This document shows, in pieces, positions 10,561-22,303 of a stretch of 64,000 nucleotides of DNA. The position numbers and the translations under genes are program-made. The stretch's first letter is position 1. The number at the start of each line of letters is the position of its first letter. Origin of the DNA: Haematococcus lacustris (Eukaryota; Chlorophyta; Chlorophyceae; Chlamydomonadales; Haematococcaceae); the NCBI GenBank assembly GCA_030144725.1, contig JASKMD010000003.1, positions 62,001 through 126,000 on the forward strand, given 5' to 3'. The notes under the pieces are model-generated. The model was given only the letters and a program-made list of their open reading frames with translations. It made no database searches and had not been told where the DNA came from.

Positions 10561-13500
10561 AGTACAAGCACCTTCAAGCACAACACCTTCAAGCACAAGT
10601 GTATATCGCTGCTTTGTATGGCTGCAGGCTAGCATACACCCAGTGGACATGGGCTAATCCAGGCCTTGTTCCCAGCTGGTCCAGCTCCTCTTCTGCTGGT
10701 GTAGGGTGTGGCTTGCATATAAATCTCTTGATGGTCCATGAAGCTTCACGACGTCTGTAGAATTGAGTCGCGCTGTTTACAATGTCCTGGTCATCGCATT
10801 TGGGTTCTGGGCTCTCAGCGGTCAGCTCTCAGCTGCGTTACGTGCTTTTGTCCCTCCGGCCATCGTCAAGCTGAGCCACTGCGTCGAAGACTTCTGCGGC
10901 CACTGCAATCCGCTTGCCTCAAGTGTTGCTGTTGCTCCTCATACGAACTGGGTGCTGGGTCGCCGGTCTACCCTTCGCCCGCTCTATTTTGTGCTGTAGG
11001 CATTCATGTGCGGCTGCTAACCTCCGCTGACGCGGTTAAAAAACGGTTTTCGGTCCAGGCTGGTCCGGGAGGCTCGACTGGCAAAACAGGTCCGGGGCTG
11101 GTCTGGGAGTGACTAGCAGTGTCTGAATTGTCATGCTAACGCGTGGTTACAACCGCCGATCATGCAGGTCCGAGGAGGGTCGGCTCTTGGTGGCGGAGGG
11201 GCTGCGCGTAACCTCGGGACGCCGACTGCTCTAGGCCTTGCTGCTGCATAGCTGGGCATGCCGGGTGTCGCGCAAGCTAAAGAGTTTCATCCCACCCTGT
11301 GATCGCCCAGATCAGGCCCTATCTGCACCGGGGATGGGTACATATCACGCTGAGATACACTGGACTCGACGGGGCAGTCAGGGCTACAGACACCTGGCGC
11401 GGTACAGTGCGTCCCGCAGCCATACATGATGACCTGAATAAGATGGCCAGGCTTGTCCGTTCTGGGCTGTACTGATGGCAGCTGTGCCAGGCTTGACAGC
11501 CTCACACAGGCAGTGGTTAGTCATAGGGCCCACCAGAGGGAGGGCATCCCAGGGTCATGTGTACAGGGCACCACAGCTTGGGCAGCGTTGCCTTCATGCA
11601 CGCAGCCAGGTCAATGCAAGGGGCAGGTTGAAAAGCCGCTGGGACACAGAGCAGATCTCGTGTTGCTGACAGCGCTATTTATTGCAGTGCACCTCCCTGG
11701 GCATTTCAAGTAGCATGCGTGACATTTGGAAGCATGAACCATGCAGTACGGCTCACTGTGGAGGTCCCAACAGCTGCAATGCTATCCCTCCTATCACCCT
11801 CGTGGCCATTGTGTGGCAGCTGCAGCCATTGTGTGGCAGTTACATGCCAGGAACCATGTGGTGACCTTAGCATGGCACGCATCACCATCCTCGTAATCAT
11901 TTGCTCTTGGCATCACTGCAGTGTTGAATCTTGGCATCACCGCAGTGTGCGTTTACTGCTCATGGGCCAATGGAGGATAAGTGGTGTCCTTAACGTATGT
12001 CAGCCAGTGGTCAGCACAGATGCCCCACCAGTTGCCATGCACAGAGCTGCGACAGATGCAGCCTTGTTGTAACTAAGCCTATAGCTTTCAACTGTTGAAG
12101 CGAGCCATGCTGCCTCCCTGGTGACAAATGCTTCTCTGGTGACAGTGATTGGCCCCCACCAGCTCCTCCCCCCCTTGCCAGCCTGCCGCCTGACCGCAGG
12201 CACTGACATGGTCGTGGAGTCTTGTTTGCGACAAAAAGACATTCCTACATGCTGACGTATCGAGACCTATGGGGAATGGCAGCTTGGCCTCAGCGTATGG
12301 CGCCTGGTCTTGTGCGGATGGAGCCTGGCATCTGCCTCATCATTGGGAGTTGATGACAGCTTTTGTAACAATGTTCGTGGCCTGCAGTGCGTGTGGGTGG
12401 CTCACACTGTAAAGCAGTGCATCCATACACTCCAAAGCTGCAGCGTCACGACCCACGTCTTGATACCGGTCCATGCACCGTGACAAACACTTCTGGTCGC
12501 TGCTGGATAGGCTTGTTCCAGGGCTCGTGATGCACAGTTTAAAGCACTTGTCACGAACGGTCTGCGTGTAAAGCCATCATAACGCGTACCGTTATCGACG
12601 CCCAATCACCAGGCAAATCGTTTGCCATAGGCTTTAAGTACCTGGTAGAACTCTTGCACTATCTGGGCTCGAAGAGTATGCTGGACTTCCTCCATCAACC
12701 GGTTTTCGTCGACTTTCTCGCCCGGCTTCTGGAGGCGCCCATAGTCCATCGCCTAACGAGCTTGATGCTAGGAGCTGTGCACGGGGCGGCGGGGAAGTGT
12801 TGCATGAACTGCTTCATGATACCCTTATCAATGCCGCTTCTTGGTGTCACCGATATGCGACATGATACATGATATGCAGCACCGCCAGCATATATAAAGG
12901 CCAAGCTTAAGAGCACTGATGTAAACTAACTTGATGCAACACCGCCTTGCCTGGCTGTACAAGCATACGCACAGCCTCTCTTATCCACCAATAGCCTTGC
13001 AATTGTGTCTAGAATGGGCAAGGACCCATGCACGACAACTTTTTAACGCGATTCGCCTGACATTAGGACTAGAACAGCCCTCTGTTGAAGGATCCCATGT
13101 GTGAGAGTTGTTGTTTTCTGCCCAATCAGCTGTTGAATGTGCGAATGCGCAGGGTAACTGCAGTCCTGCATATGGGGCACACGGTGAGCTTTTCCCCACA
13201 CCCGCAGCACGTCTGGTGACCTGCAAGCAGCAGGAGGAAGCAGTGCCAGGTTCGCACTAAACATCCCACAGAACAATGACGTACATCATGCATGGGGAGG
13301 GTGTGACTCAGAAGAAAGGCATTGCAGCATGACTATGGACACAATGCACAGTTCAGGGCAGCGCCTGTATCTTTGGCTGTAGTACAGAACCAGCCTGGCT
13401 GCCCCTTCCCCACACCCTCCTTACCACACTGGAACACAAGGTCTCTATGCGCCTCCCAACACACTGGGCACAGGCAATCACGTCCTGCCACTGCCTGCGC

Positions 13501-13900
13501 CAGCAGACCATGGGCAGCTGCCTCAGCGTGTAGCAGGGTGCCTGGGGCTTTTCACACCACACTGAAAGACCTCACGAAACAGCACTCCAGGGCTTGGAGT
13601 GGCAGCAAGGTGCAAGGTATGGGAACGTCACATCCACAAGGATTTGCCCAGCGCACAACACAGCTGGTGCTGCTGTGGCAGTTACTCAGAACCACCTTCT
13701 TTCCAGCCCTGTCACCTAGCACAGGAGAGCCAGCCCAACAAGCTTCAAGGGCCAGGGGGGTGATGGCTTTGGCTGCTGGGGTGCCGATGCCTGACATCGA
13801 CACTATAACTGCCCCTCCAGCAGTTGTACTGGCCCAACAATACATGCCTGTGCCGCATCCTGCACAATCACCTTAACCCTGACATGAGGAGACTGGTCTG
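10561..13900. other. Intergenic, 3.3 kb without a supportable gene
   Basis: Several frames of 60-180 codons exist (for example 10763-10999 and 13322-13876, plus strand), but none shows a motif I recognise or a convincing exon chain. A canonical TATA-like TATATAAAGG lies at 12891-12900 without an evident downstream gene. Confidence 0.4.
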
Positions 13901-14017
13901 ACCATGTGCCCGTCTCTGAGGACATGCAAAAGCACACGTGCCCGTCTCTGAGGACATGCAAAAGCTGGTGTTTGGCACAGTACCCTCCAACTCCCCTCGC
14001 CCTGCGCTCGCCCTCAC

Positions 14018-17000
14018 CTGCAACTGCACCGCCCGGGCTGCTGCAAGCGCCGACTCCAGCCGGGCCACTACCTGTTGCAGCTCCTCTGGCCCCACTGCCC
14101 TCAACGCCTCTGGCTGCCCCTCAAGTAAGGCTACCTGCGCCTCCAACCTGCTCACCTGCGCTGCCTGCAGGCCGACAGCAGCAGCAGCACGGGCACCAGC
14201 AATGGCACGTGATGCTGCCCTCAGGCCTTGAGGGCTCAGATCTCCTGAAGCATGCCAAGCAGCAGTGGTAGGTCGTGAACAGAGTGGGTGGTGTGAGGGG
14301 CAGTGACCTTGCATGCACTCGGGGAGTCTTGGTTGTCTCAGCCTCACCTGCTCAGCCCCTCCTTGGTGGCCCCTTGGCCCTGACTTGCTGGCCTGCTGCT
14401 CCGCATTGCAGCTCTGCCTCAGGGCCTGGGCAAGCTGCATGGCCTCACGAGCTTCCTGGCGGCTGCTGTCCAACTCCGCCTGCAGCGCCGCCACACGCGC
14501 CTCTGCTGCCCGGCTCACTGCCATGGCCTGGGCATGAGACTCTGCTGCCTGCGCCACTGCCACCTCCAGCTCAACACACATGCGGGCCTGGACCAGCTAC
14601 AAGCACACACACAGGGGGCAGTGCAATACAGGGCATACCAGCAGTCATCCACTGGTGTGTACAGGAATGGGCGAACGATGGAGGTGCTCATAGTCACGAA
14701 CAGTTCCCAGGAGCAGCTACCACCCTGGCTGGTGTTCAAGGCAGGATAGCAGGACAGAATAGCTTCAGAGCTACACCAACCCCGTATTGACAAGACCCGT
14801 CTTGGGCTGCGCTACAGCAGAGTTGAGGGGGTGAGTTGGGTTGTTGTTGCCTCTGTGGATGGATCACTGCCTGATGCTCTGTCACCCTTGCCCTACCTGG
14901 CAGCTGTCCAGTTGCATGGTAAGCTCGGCCAGCTGCACAGCCATGCCAGCCCGCATCGCCAGGCATTGTGCCTTGCAGCATGCCTTGCTCTCAGCATCAG
15001 GCTCACGTGTGCACTGCGGCTGTGCGGGGCCCTGACGTCTCTCCCTGGGCTGACCGGGTAGCAGATCTGGGCCCCAGCCACCGAGGCAGAACCCCTGGGC
15101 AGTCTGCTGGCTGCTGCGAGGCGGGGTAAAGGAGGAGGGCAGCCGCACGGACACGCCCTGGTCCTTGGGGCTGGTGTCACCCAGCTGCCCTCGGGGCTGA
15201 GCCTGACTGCTGACTACAGACTCACCCAGTGCGCTAAGGTGCCGCTCCTGCTGCTGCTGCTCCTGGGTTCTGCTGACAAATCCCTGCCCACCGTCATTGC
15301 TGCCCCGCCCTTCCTCCCCTGCCAGCCTTGAGCCTGTCAGCAGGGACGCTGGCAGGTCTCTTGGGTCCTGTGGCCCCACCAGCAGTTGCTGCCAGGCCAA
15401 AGAGGCCCGGTGCAGGGCCGCATGCTGCAGGAGGTTGCGCCAGCAGCGTGCCAGCAGCAGGCCCAGAAGCTGTGCAGCACCGCCCTGCTCCGCCTGTTCC
15501 CGTGCCAAACTCAGCCGCTGCAGCCTCTGACCTGTCTGTGACCAAGTTCCAGGGTGGGCAGCGGGGTAGGAAGTTGTGCAGCGTAGGCAACGGGGAGGGA
15601 AGTGGTGGGGGAAGGGGGACAGAGCAGAGTCCAGGTGGCATTGCCAGCCTAATGCAGATGTTGCGAGGACACGCAGGATAGGCCACGCCATCAAGTGTTG
15701 GGGATGTCCAAGCAGACCACCCAGCAGCATAGCATCACAGCACCCTGGTATGTGTGCATGCTCAATGCGCTCAATGTGTGCATGCTGCAGGCACCCCGTA
15801 CCTGCAGCAGCTGCTGCCGCAGGCTGGGGATGTCTGGCTTGCTGAGCGGCACAGCGTCCCCAAGCTGCACCACCATCCCTGCCTGCACTGCTGTTGGCGC
15901 CCTGAGTTCAGCTGCAGCTTCACCTGGACATCACACAGCACACCAGTGACCAACACAACCTCACTGATCAGCCTGTCTGGTCAAGATGGCGAGTGTTGGC
16001 ACACCTCCCCATCACAGCTAATGCACGAGTGAGGTTGCAGGGCAGTGGCCGACTGCTCGACCTGCCACCTTGGGATGCCCTGCGCCTTAACCATCGCACA
16101 AGGCAGACCCAGCACCCGCCTTGGCTATGCGGCTGCTTCAGGGGTGCCCCTCGCTGCCCCGAGTGCTCACCAACTGCCTCAGTGCTGCGGGTGTGGTGCC
16201 TGGCCTCCAGCTGAGCAGCTGCAGCCGCAGCGCTGACTGCAGCTGCTTCAGCCTCGGCCTCTACCCCGCCCCCCTCTGCCTGCAGGTATGAAGGGGGGAG
16301 GGGGCACCCTAGTGCGCCACAGCTGTCTGTAACCTCCACTCCCATAGCCTGCAGCCAGGCCAGCCAGACAGCAGGCAGCTCTCCAGGCGACCACCAAGCA
16401 AGGCTGTGTGATGAAGAAAAGGAAACCACCTGCTGTTTGACAATCTGATCTGCCATTGTTTGGCAAACTGTACGTGCTGCAGGGGCGTTCCTGGCTGCCA
16501 TCTGATGCAGTGCCGTAGGTTGGAACAAACCCACCAGCATTCAGCAACTGAAAGACTGCCCTTGTGGCAGGGTTGAATAGCAGGCGGTGGAGTAGCAGGT
16601 TGCTGACACACCTGCAGCCTGCGCGACAGCTCTGCCTGATGCCGCTGCAACCGTAGCTCCATAGCTGCCAGATCCTCAGGCCCCGGACAACCGCTGTGCC
16701 CCACACAGCCGGCAAGGCCCTTGGCACCATGAACCTGGCTTCTCTTGCAAAGGCCGGTCAGTGCCTGCAGATGCACAGGCACAAGGGCAGGCAGGCACCA
16801 ACTGCATAGCCCAGGGCGCTGCCTGGGTATGGTGTTGCATGCAAAGCCCAGAAATGCAACCTCAGATCAGGGTATTGGGAAAAGCCCTGGCTGCAGCTCC
16901 CTCAGGGATGTCTGCCAGGTACAGACTGCAGGTAACCCTTCTAGGCCTTGTAAATCAATGACTGTACATCGTGTAATATGGAACAATTGAAAGGCAGTGT

Positions 17001-17610
17001 GAGGGGGAGGTTGAGCTTATCCAAAAGAAACACAGCTGCTAGTGTAGGGACCCTATACCTGTTCCCTTGCATAGGCACTGGGCAAATACGGGAGATGATG
17101 GCATCAGACCATGCTGACTGGCTGTTGCATGGTGGCATGCATCCGCACCTACAGCATTCATCTGACCAGCCATGGCTTCAGCTGCCACTCCCGTAGGCCC
17201 AAATATTGACCCCACCTCAGTCAGAGAATCAGTCAACCCTTGATCGTCTGCCAGGACATCGTCTCGCAGCACCACATGCAGCCCTGGCGCATCTCCTGGC
17301 TGGATCAGAGTGCGCTCTGAGTCCATCACGCTCTCACTAGGAAGCAGGGGGGCAGAGGGGGCCAGCAACTCAAACTGATGCAAGCCCAGCAGCTGACTGG
17401 CAGGCCTGCGGCTTGCTGGCCTGCTGGCAGCAGCAGCAATACCAGTGCCTTGAACTGCTGCATCAAACGTCCTGTTGCCAGACGTGAACAGGTCGAGCTG
17501 CTGACCAGCACAACGGCATCGAGGGCACCCAGCCAAGGCCTTGATATCTTGTGCAAGCTGCAGACATTGCAGTGGGCCACCAAAGATGCAGCCGGCAGTG
17601 CGCCTCATAT
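14018..17610 (-). CDS. Putative multi-exon coiled-coil protein (partial model)
   Basis: Function not recognised. Several minus-strand segments bounded by good splice signals share a frame style rich in Ala, Leu, Gln, Glu and Arg, typical of alpha-helical coiled coil. Best supported exons are 14243-14018 (SRLEAQVALLEGQPEALRA), 14596-14348 (ARVAALQAELDSSRQEA), about 15540-14898 (LAREQAEQGGAAQLLGLLLA, then Gln/Glu-rich sequence) and about 15925-15802 (LSKPDIPSLRQQLLQ, donor GTACGG). Less certain pieces are near 16300-16240, 16720-16612 (ELRLQRHQAELSRRLQ) and 17570-17157. The start, the 3' end and several joins are unresolved, so no length can be given. Centrosomal or flagellar scaffold proteins often look like this, but nothing here proves that. 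A 216-bp part of the large exon (15239-15454) is copied into the carrier gene at 40882-41097. Confidence 0.5.
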
Positions 17611-18820
17611 CAAATCAATACTATGACATAAGAGGAGGGCCACTATACAGCCACAACACACAACAAAGTGCAGGGTTAGTGGGCACTTGCCATCGTTATG
17701 CTTACAGCCAGTGCTGCACGCCTGTCTTGTAAGGGCAGTGATATCAGATACACCAGGCAATCCTGGAAGACAGAGTAGAACATGTAGCACAAGTATCGCT
17801 CAAGTACGAGAACTGTTCACGTCAGCTTTCCAGAGGGGCATGCTAACCTTGGCATGGTGACCTTCAGGCATCAGTGCCCTGTGAAACCCTGTGCTGTGTA
17901 TTTGTCTGAGTCTCTACCGTCTGTGAGGGGGGAAGTGCGGCTTCAGTTTGCTGTGTGTTCAAAATTCATCGTTGCAGAAGCAACATCAAGCTTGGGGCCG
18001 CACCCGTGTTCAATGAGCTTGCGCAATGTTTCAATAAAGCATGTCCTGACACCTCGTGAGCGAATTCCGACAGCTGTTTCGAGACTGCGTATGTGCGCTA
18101 TGCGTAGGCATGCTAGGCACGGTTGCCGGCGGATGGTAATGCATTGTCACGCTCTGCCTTGCAGGTTGATAACTCATTGCGTCAATTCATAGATCAGGTT
18201 CCGTACTAACTCTAGGCTGACTGCAGGCGGTCCTGCACATAATCTAATGGGAGCTCCCAGCGGGCTACCTTTCCTACATTTGTTGTTCCGCTTGATGAGG
18301 CCATTAAGTCAGCCGTTCCCAACATGGGGTTGGTAATCTTCATGCAACTGCAGCCCATCTACTGCATCATTTGATGTAACGTTTGCTGCGTCTGCTGCAA
18401 TGTGATAATGCGCGTTATATGTAAGACTGGAATTGCCATCAGAGTCTTTCGATGCGGGCAGCCACATGTGACCCCGGATGTGTCCCAAGCACAGACCGTG
18501 GTTAGCTACACTGGTAAGCTACGTCCTTCCGTTAGCGATGCACGACATGTCGTCGGCGCACACCACCGAAGTCCGGCAAACATGGCAGCACGAGCTTCCT
18601 GGTTGTGCAGGCCGCTTGGCGAGGATGTGAGGATTCCCTTAAGTGCTGACGGCAGCGCTACATCGCTGTCACGGTGGGCGCCAGGCTAGCAAACCCAGGT
18701 TAGCTTTCTGCCGCCGCCGTCCAAGATGACCCTTACGCGCATCACCAGAACGAAGAAACATAGATAATGGATTTACGCAAGATGATTGGGACCACTCCAA
18801 AGGCACATCAAATGTTGGCT
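17611..18820. other. Intergenic, nothing recognised
   Basis: Unique sequence without a recognisable gene, RNA or repeat. Confidence 0.4.
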
Positions 18821-18961
18821 GCAGGTGTATGATGAGTAAGCACCCCCTTCCACCACCCCCTTCCAGTCCACCTAGCCCTACTCCCCGCCTATCCCCGCCC
18901 ATCTTATCTCTCCAGCCCTCCCCTCCTCCCACCCACTCCCACTCCCTCCCACCCCCTGCAA

Positions 18962-19953
18962 GCCACGGGCAAGAGGCCGAGGAAAGCTCTCCGTGCCCAT
19001 CTGAAGGCGTTAAATAGCTCTCCCCAGGCAGGCCACCGCCACTGCCCTAGTGGTATGAAGGCTGCGGTGGGCAGGGCACAGGCTAAAGTGCAGCGGCTGT
19101 GGGACGTGGAGCAGTCCCTTGTGGGCACCGTGGATGGGTTGCAGGGCGACCTAGACGACCTGCGGGCAGCGCACCAACGCTTGCAGGATGAGCATATGGC
19201 TTTGCAGCAGGTAGCATCCAGAGCGGCAGCTACCAATCACTCCCTACGGGCTGCTCAACGCAGCCTCCAGGGGCAAGTGCATATCTACCGGCACAAACGC
19301 CGCCCCCACCACTCCCCACTCACCTTCAAGCATCCGTGGGCCATATCCCTGCCTTTGAGGGACGTGATTTTGGCCACACAACTGTCGAGGAGGCAATGAA
19401 GATGACAGGGAAACAACTTCAAACATACCTCCAGTTTCACAAGCAGGAGGTTCACACGAGCTGGAGGGTACCCAAGCTACAGAGCCACGTGTGCACCCAC
19501 ATCCGTGGGAAGCTCGCCGCAGCTGCGCCCCCTCAGCAGCAGCTGACACATGCAAGCACCACCCCTGAGCTGGCTGTGCCTGCTGGTGCACCCCCTCAGC
19601 AACAGCTGGCAGCAGCAAGCACGTCACGTAAGCGTGAGGCACCTGCAGCTAACAAGTGGAGGGCAGCAAAGCAAGGTGAGACAACACCACGTACTGCGCC
19701 TAGCACCTTCCTTAAGCGTGGTAGAGCAGCCGGTAATGCACTAGCGCCAGCAGCAGCTCCAAAAGCTAATAGTGGTATCCAGTTGTCACGACTGCCGTCG
19801 TCGCGTCCACATGGCAAAATCAAAATCTGTTCTGACTGCTGCTGCGCGTTGCAGGACCTACTCACAACAGTGTGGCGAAGCGTGTTAGAGCGGCGCGCCT
19901 CGCATGGGACGAAATCGCATGAATTCAAATGTCGATCTTTGGGCAGGCACTGA
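18962..19953 (+). CDS. Possible coiled-coil/SAP-like protein, fragmentary
   Basis: Product not recognised. An open frame from at least 18962 to about 19285 gives a short coiled coil (VEQSLVGTVDGLQGDLDDLR and QRLQDEHMALQQVASRA). A second frame, about 19360-19953, carries MTGKQLQTYLQFHKQEVHT followed by WRVPKLQSHVCTHI. That vaguely resembles a SAP-type helix-turn-helix. An Ala/Pro/Gln-rich tail with basic clusters (SRKREAP, FLKRGRA) ends at the stop at 19951-19953. The two parts need an intron near 19285-19350 to join; donor and acceptor are not clear. It may be host or transposon derived. Confidence 0.3.
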
Positions 19954-20518
19954 GCACCGCTGAGAGCGAGATGGTTTTAGCTGCGTCTACCATCTCGTAG
20001 CTTTGAGTCTTCTCTGTTCAAAGCACTGCTTACCAATATTCCTGACTGAGTGACTGCGGAGATACGGGCTTCCTATCACACGGGGGTGGTTTTCAGGTAG
20101 TCGGGAACGCCTGATCAGCGGTTTAGTTCGTTTAATGTGTTTGTCAGGTGAAGTGCTGCCTTTTACCAAAAGCCTCTTTCTCCTTCAGGTGGGCAATACA
20201 CACTTGGCAGCCACGCCATGATGATGTCAAAGTCTGATATCCCTACCATGTTTGTTGGCAACGAGTAGCGTTGCAGGCAAGCTTCTGCATATACTTTCCC
20301 ACAGCAAGCTACTGCAATAGGCATGTGCTACCTGGTGGATTGAGGTTATCCCCATATGATACGCGCATGCAATACATGCCCAACCCACAAACCCGGCAAC
20401 CCGCTGCAGGCCGCGGCAGCTGCATCGCAGCGCTGAAGTGTACAGCCAGTAGGCACCAAGTTGGTAGTGCAATATACGCTACGGCGGGGCTGCCTCTCCC
20501 ACGCGCGCTCTCATAGAC
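19954..20518. other. Intergenic, probable TIM14 promoter side
   Basis: No gene seen. The right end lies directly upstream of the TIM14 start and should hold its promoter and 5' leader, but I recognise no specific element. Confidence 0.35.
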
Positions 20519-21216
20519 ATGGTGTGCACATTGTCAAGCTGGGGCTTCGTGGCGCGCAATTTGAAGACCAGCCTCAACCCATGTTTATCCTGCAGGCATC
20601 CCCTCTCATGGCAGGCTTGACGGTGGCGGCAGCAGCATATGCAGGCAAGCAGGTTGTGCAGCTGTACCTGCGTATGAAAGCTGCCCCCCCTACTCTCAAA
20701 TCATTCTACAAGGTGAAATGCTTCAGCCATGCAAATGAGCAAGCTCTTGGCAGTTTGCTGTGAATCAATTCAGCTCCCCTTGTGCAACTCCCCTATATCC
20801 CGTCCAACGCAGTGTTTCGCCCTCTGGATGCAGAGATGTTGCAGGCACATATTTTAACATGTTAGCTGGCTGCGCGACTGCTTACTGCATCATCCTAGCC
20901 ATGAGGCACCGCACCGCAGGGGGGGTTCCAGCCTGAGATGACCCGGCGAGAAGCATCGCTCATTCTTGGTCTGCGGGAGTCAGCCCCTGAGGAGAAGATC
21001 AAGGAGGCGCACAGACGCATCATGAGGGCTAACCACCCAGATGGTGGAGGATCAGCCTATCTGGCCACAAAGGTACCGGCTTGCCCTCTCGCTGCTTAAG
21101 CAAGAGCCAGTAGTTGGCCTGATCAACACCCTATCACATTGCCTTGTGCTGTGCAGATCAATGAAGCAAAGGACATGCTCTTAGGCAAAGGGAAAGCCAG
21201 CAGGCCTATGATGTGA
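20519..21216 (+). CDS. TIM14: TIM14/PAM18, mitochondrial import motor J-protein
   Basis: J-domain subunit of the presequence-translocase motor at TIM23. In this family it stimulates matrix Hsp70 ATPase during protein import. Supported exons are 20596-20712, 20920-21072 and 21157-21216, all phase 0 with GT-AG introns. An ATG at 20519-20521 directly followed by a GTGTGC donor may be a start-codon-only first exon, giving MASPLMAGL and 110 residues. If not, the internal ATG at 20608 gives 105. The N-terminus is a short membrane segment ([17 protein letters not shown]), then [21 protein letters not shown] and the J-domain with the catalytic HPD ([13 protein letters not shown]), then [10 protein letters not shown]. 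Length and architecture match TIM14 of plants and fungi. The exact start is inference; the identity is very firm. Confidence 0.93.
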
Positions 21217-22303
21217 CAGCCCAGGCAATCAAGCAAGCCTACAAAGTGCATGGGATGGTTGGGTCGGGCGGGATACAGGTGGTGTGCTAAATCAGACGGT
21301 CGTGTTACAGACAACGTAGCCTCTAGTTGTAGGGGAGGTATGCCCTGCCGTAGTGTTGTGGTGTAATTGACTAGGCCGGAGCCACAGGCCTCTCTGGACA
21401 TGCACTCAGCCAGTGGTAGCCTTAGACTGACAGGCACACTAGACACACACAGACCAGCCGCCCACCACAGCTGTACTACCTTACAAGAAAGTTGGCGCCG
21501 CACCTACTGCCGTCACTTCACAACAGTGCTCCCGGTTAGGGCGTGCCCGGGAACGACGGAGTACAACCTGGTGCTGCTCATCTTACTCGTGGGCGAACTG
21601 TGAATGCCAGACTCTCATGTTGGGGTGAGTCACGGAGGAGAACTATGAATGCCAGACTTACATGTTGGGGGTGGGTCACGGAGGAGTATCCCAGGTCCTC
21701 ACTTTCCTGGCTTGACCTGGAGCTGCCCTGTCACCAAACAGAGAACAACATGTTTGACTGGACTGAGGTGAGCTAGCGAGTTGGACTATGTTCGCTTACA
21801 GTGTGGGACTCGCTACAAAATGTCTTGGTTGCAGACCACCAAGATAGCTCCTGTGTTGCCCCTGTGAGAGAATGTATTCATGGCGTGCTCAGTGTCCCCT
21901 GAACTGCTAGTATAAGTGATGTATAGGAGCATGTTTACGGCATGTCCATCCCATAGCTAACCTAACGCCGACCTAGATCTTTCGACCTTGCAACCCGACC
22001 ACGCGCATCGTACTTACACCAATGGCCTGCTGAGCGATACAAATCCCAGAAACCCCTCCAGCGTAAGGTGTGTGTGAACCAATAAGTGTGGGGCACTCCA
22101 CATAGCTCTCGATCCACCGTGCACCAGGTGTTAATGTACATAGGGATGACATGTTCCAGGCCCTGCGGAGGTATTCACATGAATGACGAGAGCCAGCGGT
22201 CACCACATTCCACCTGCACTCCTGTCACTCCTCTCACTCTCCATGCTTTCTTCCCGCGTCGTCCGCTTTCGCACTCCAAGCAGTTTGCAGACTAAGACTT
22301 ACA
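21217..22303. other. TIM14-VIPP1 intergenic region
   Basis: Contains the TIM14 3' region and probably the VIPP1 promoter. A 45-bp tandem duplication (TGAATGCCAGACT, then GTCACGGAGGAG) lies at about 21601-21690. No gene is seen. Confidence 0.45.
21362..21366 (+). terminator. TGTAA polyadenylation signal for TIM14
   Basis: TGTAA, the usual green-algal poly(A) signal, lies about 146 nt after the TIM14 stop codon. Confidence 0.5.

Noticed and set aside
9756..10760. 334-codon frame with 18-residue repeats
   Set aside because: The repeat unit is 54 bp, so frames stay open on both strands; no start context, flanking exons or family match.
10763..10999. Small membrane protein frame
   Set aside because: Partly hydrophobic but no family match, no splice context and weak start.
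12891..12900. TATA box as the start of a gene
   Set aside because: TATATAAAGG is a good match but no coding sequence or exon chain follows.
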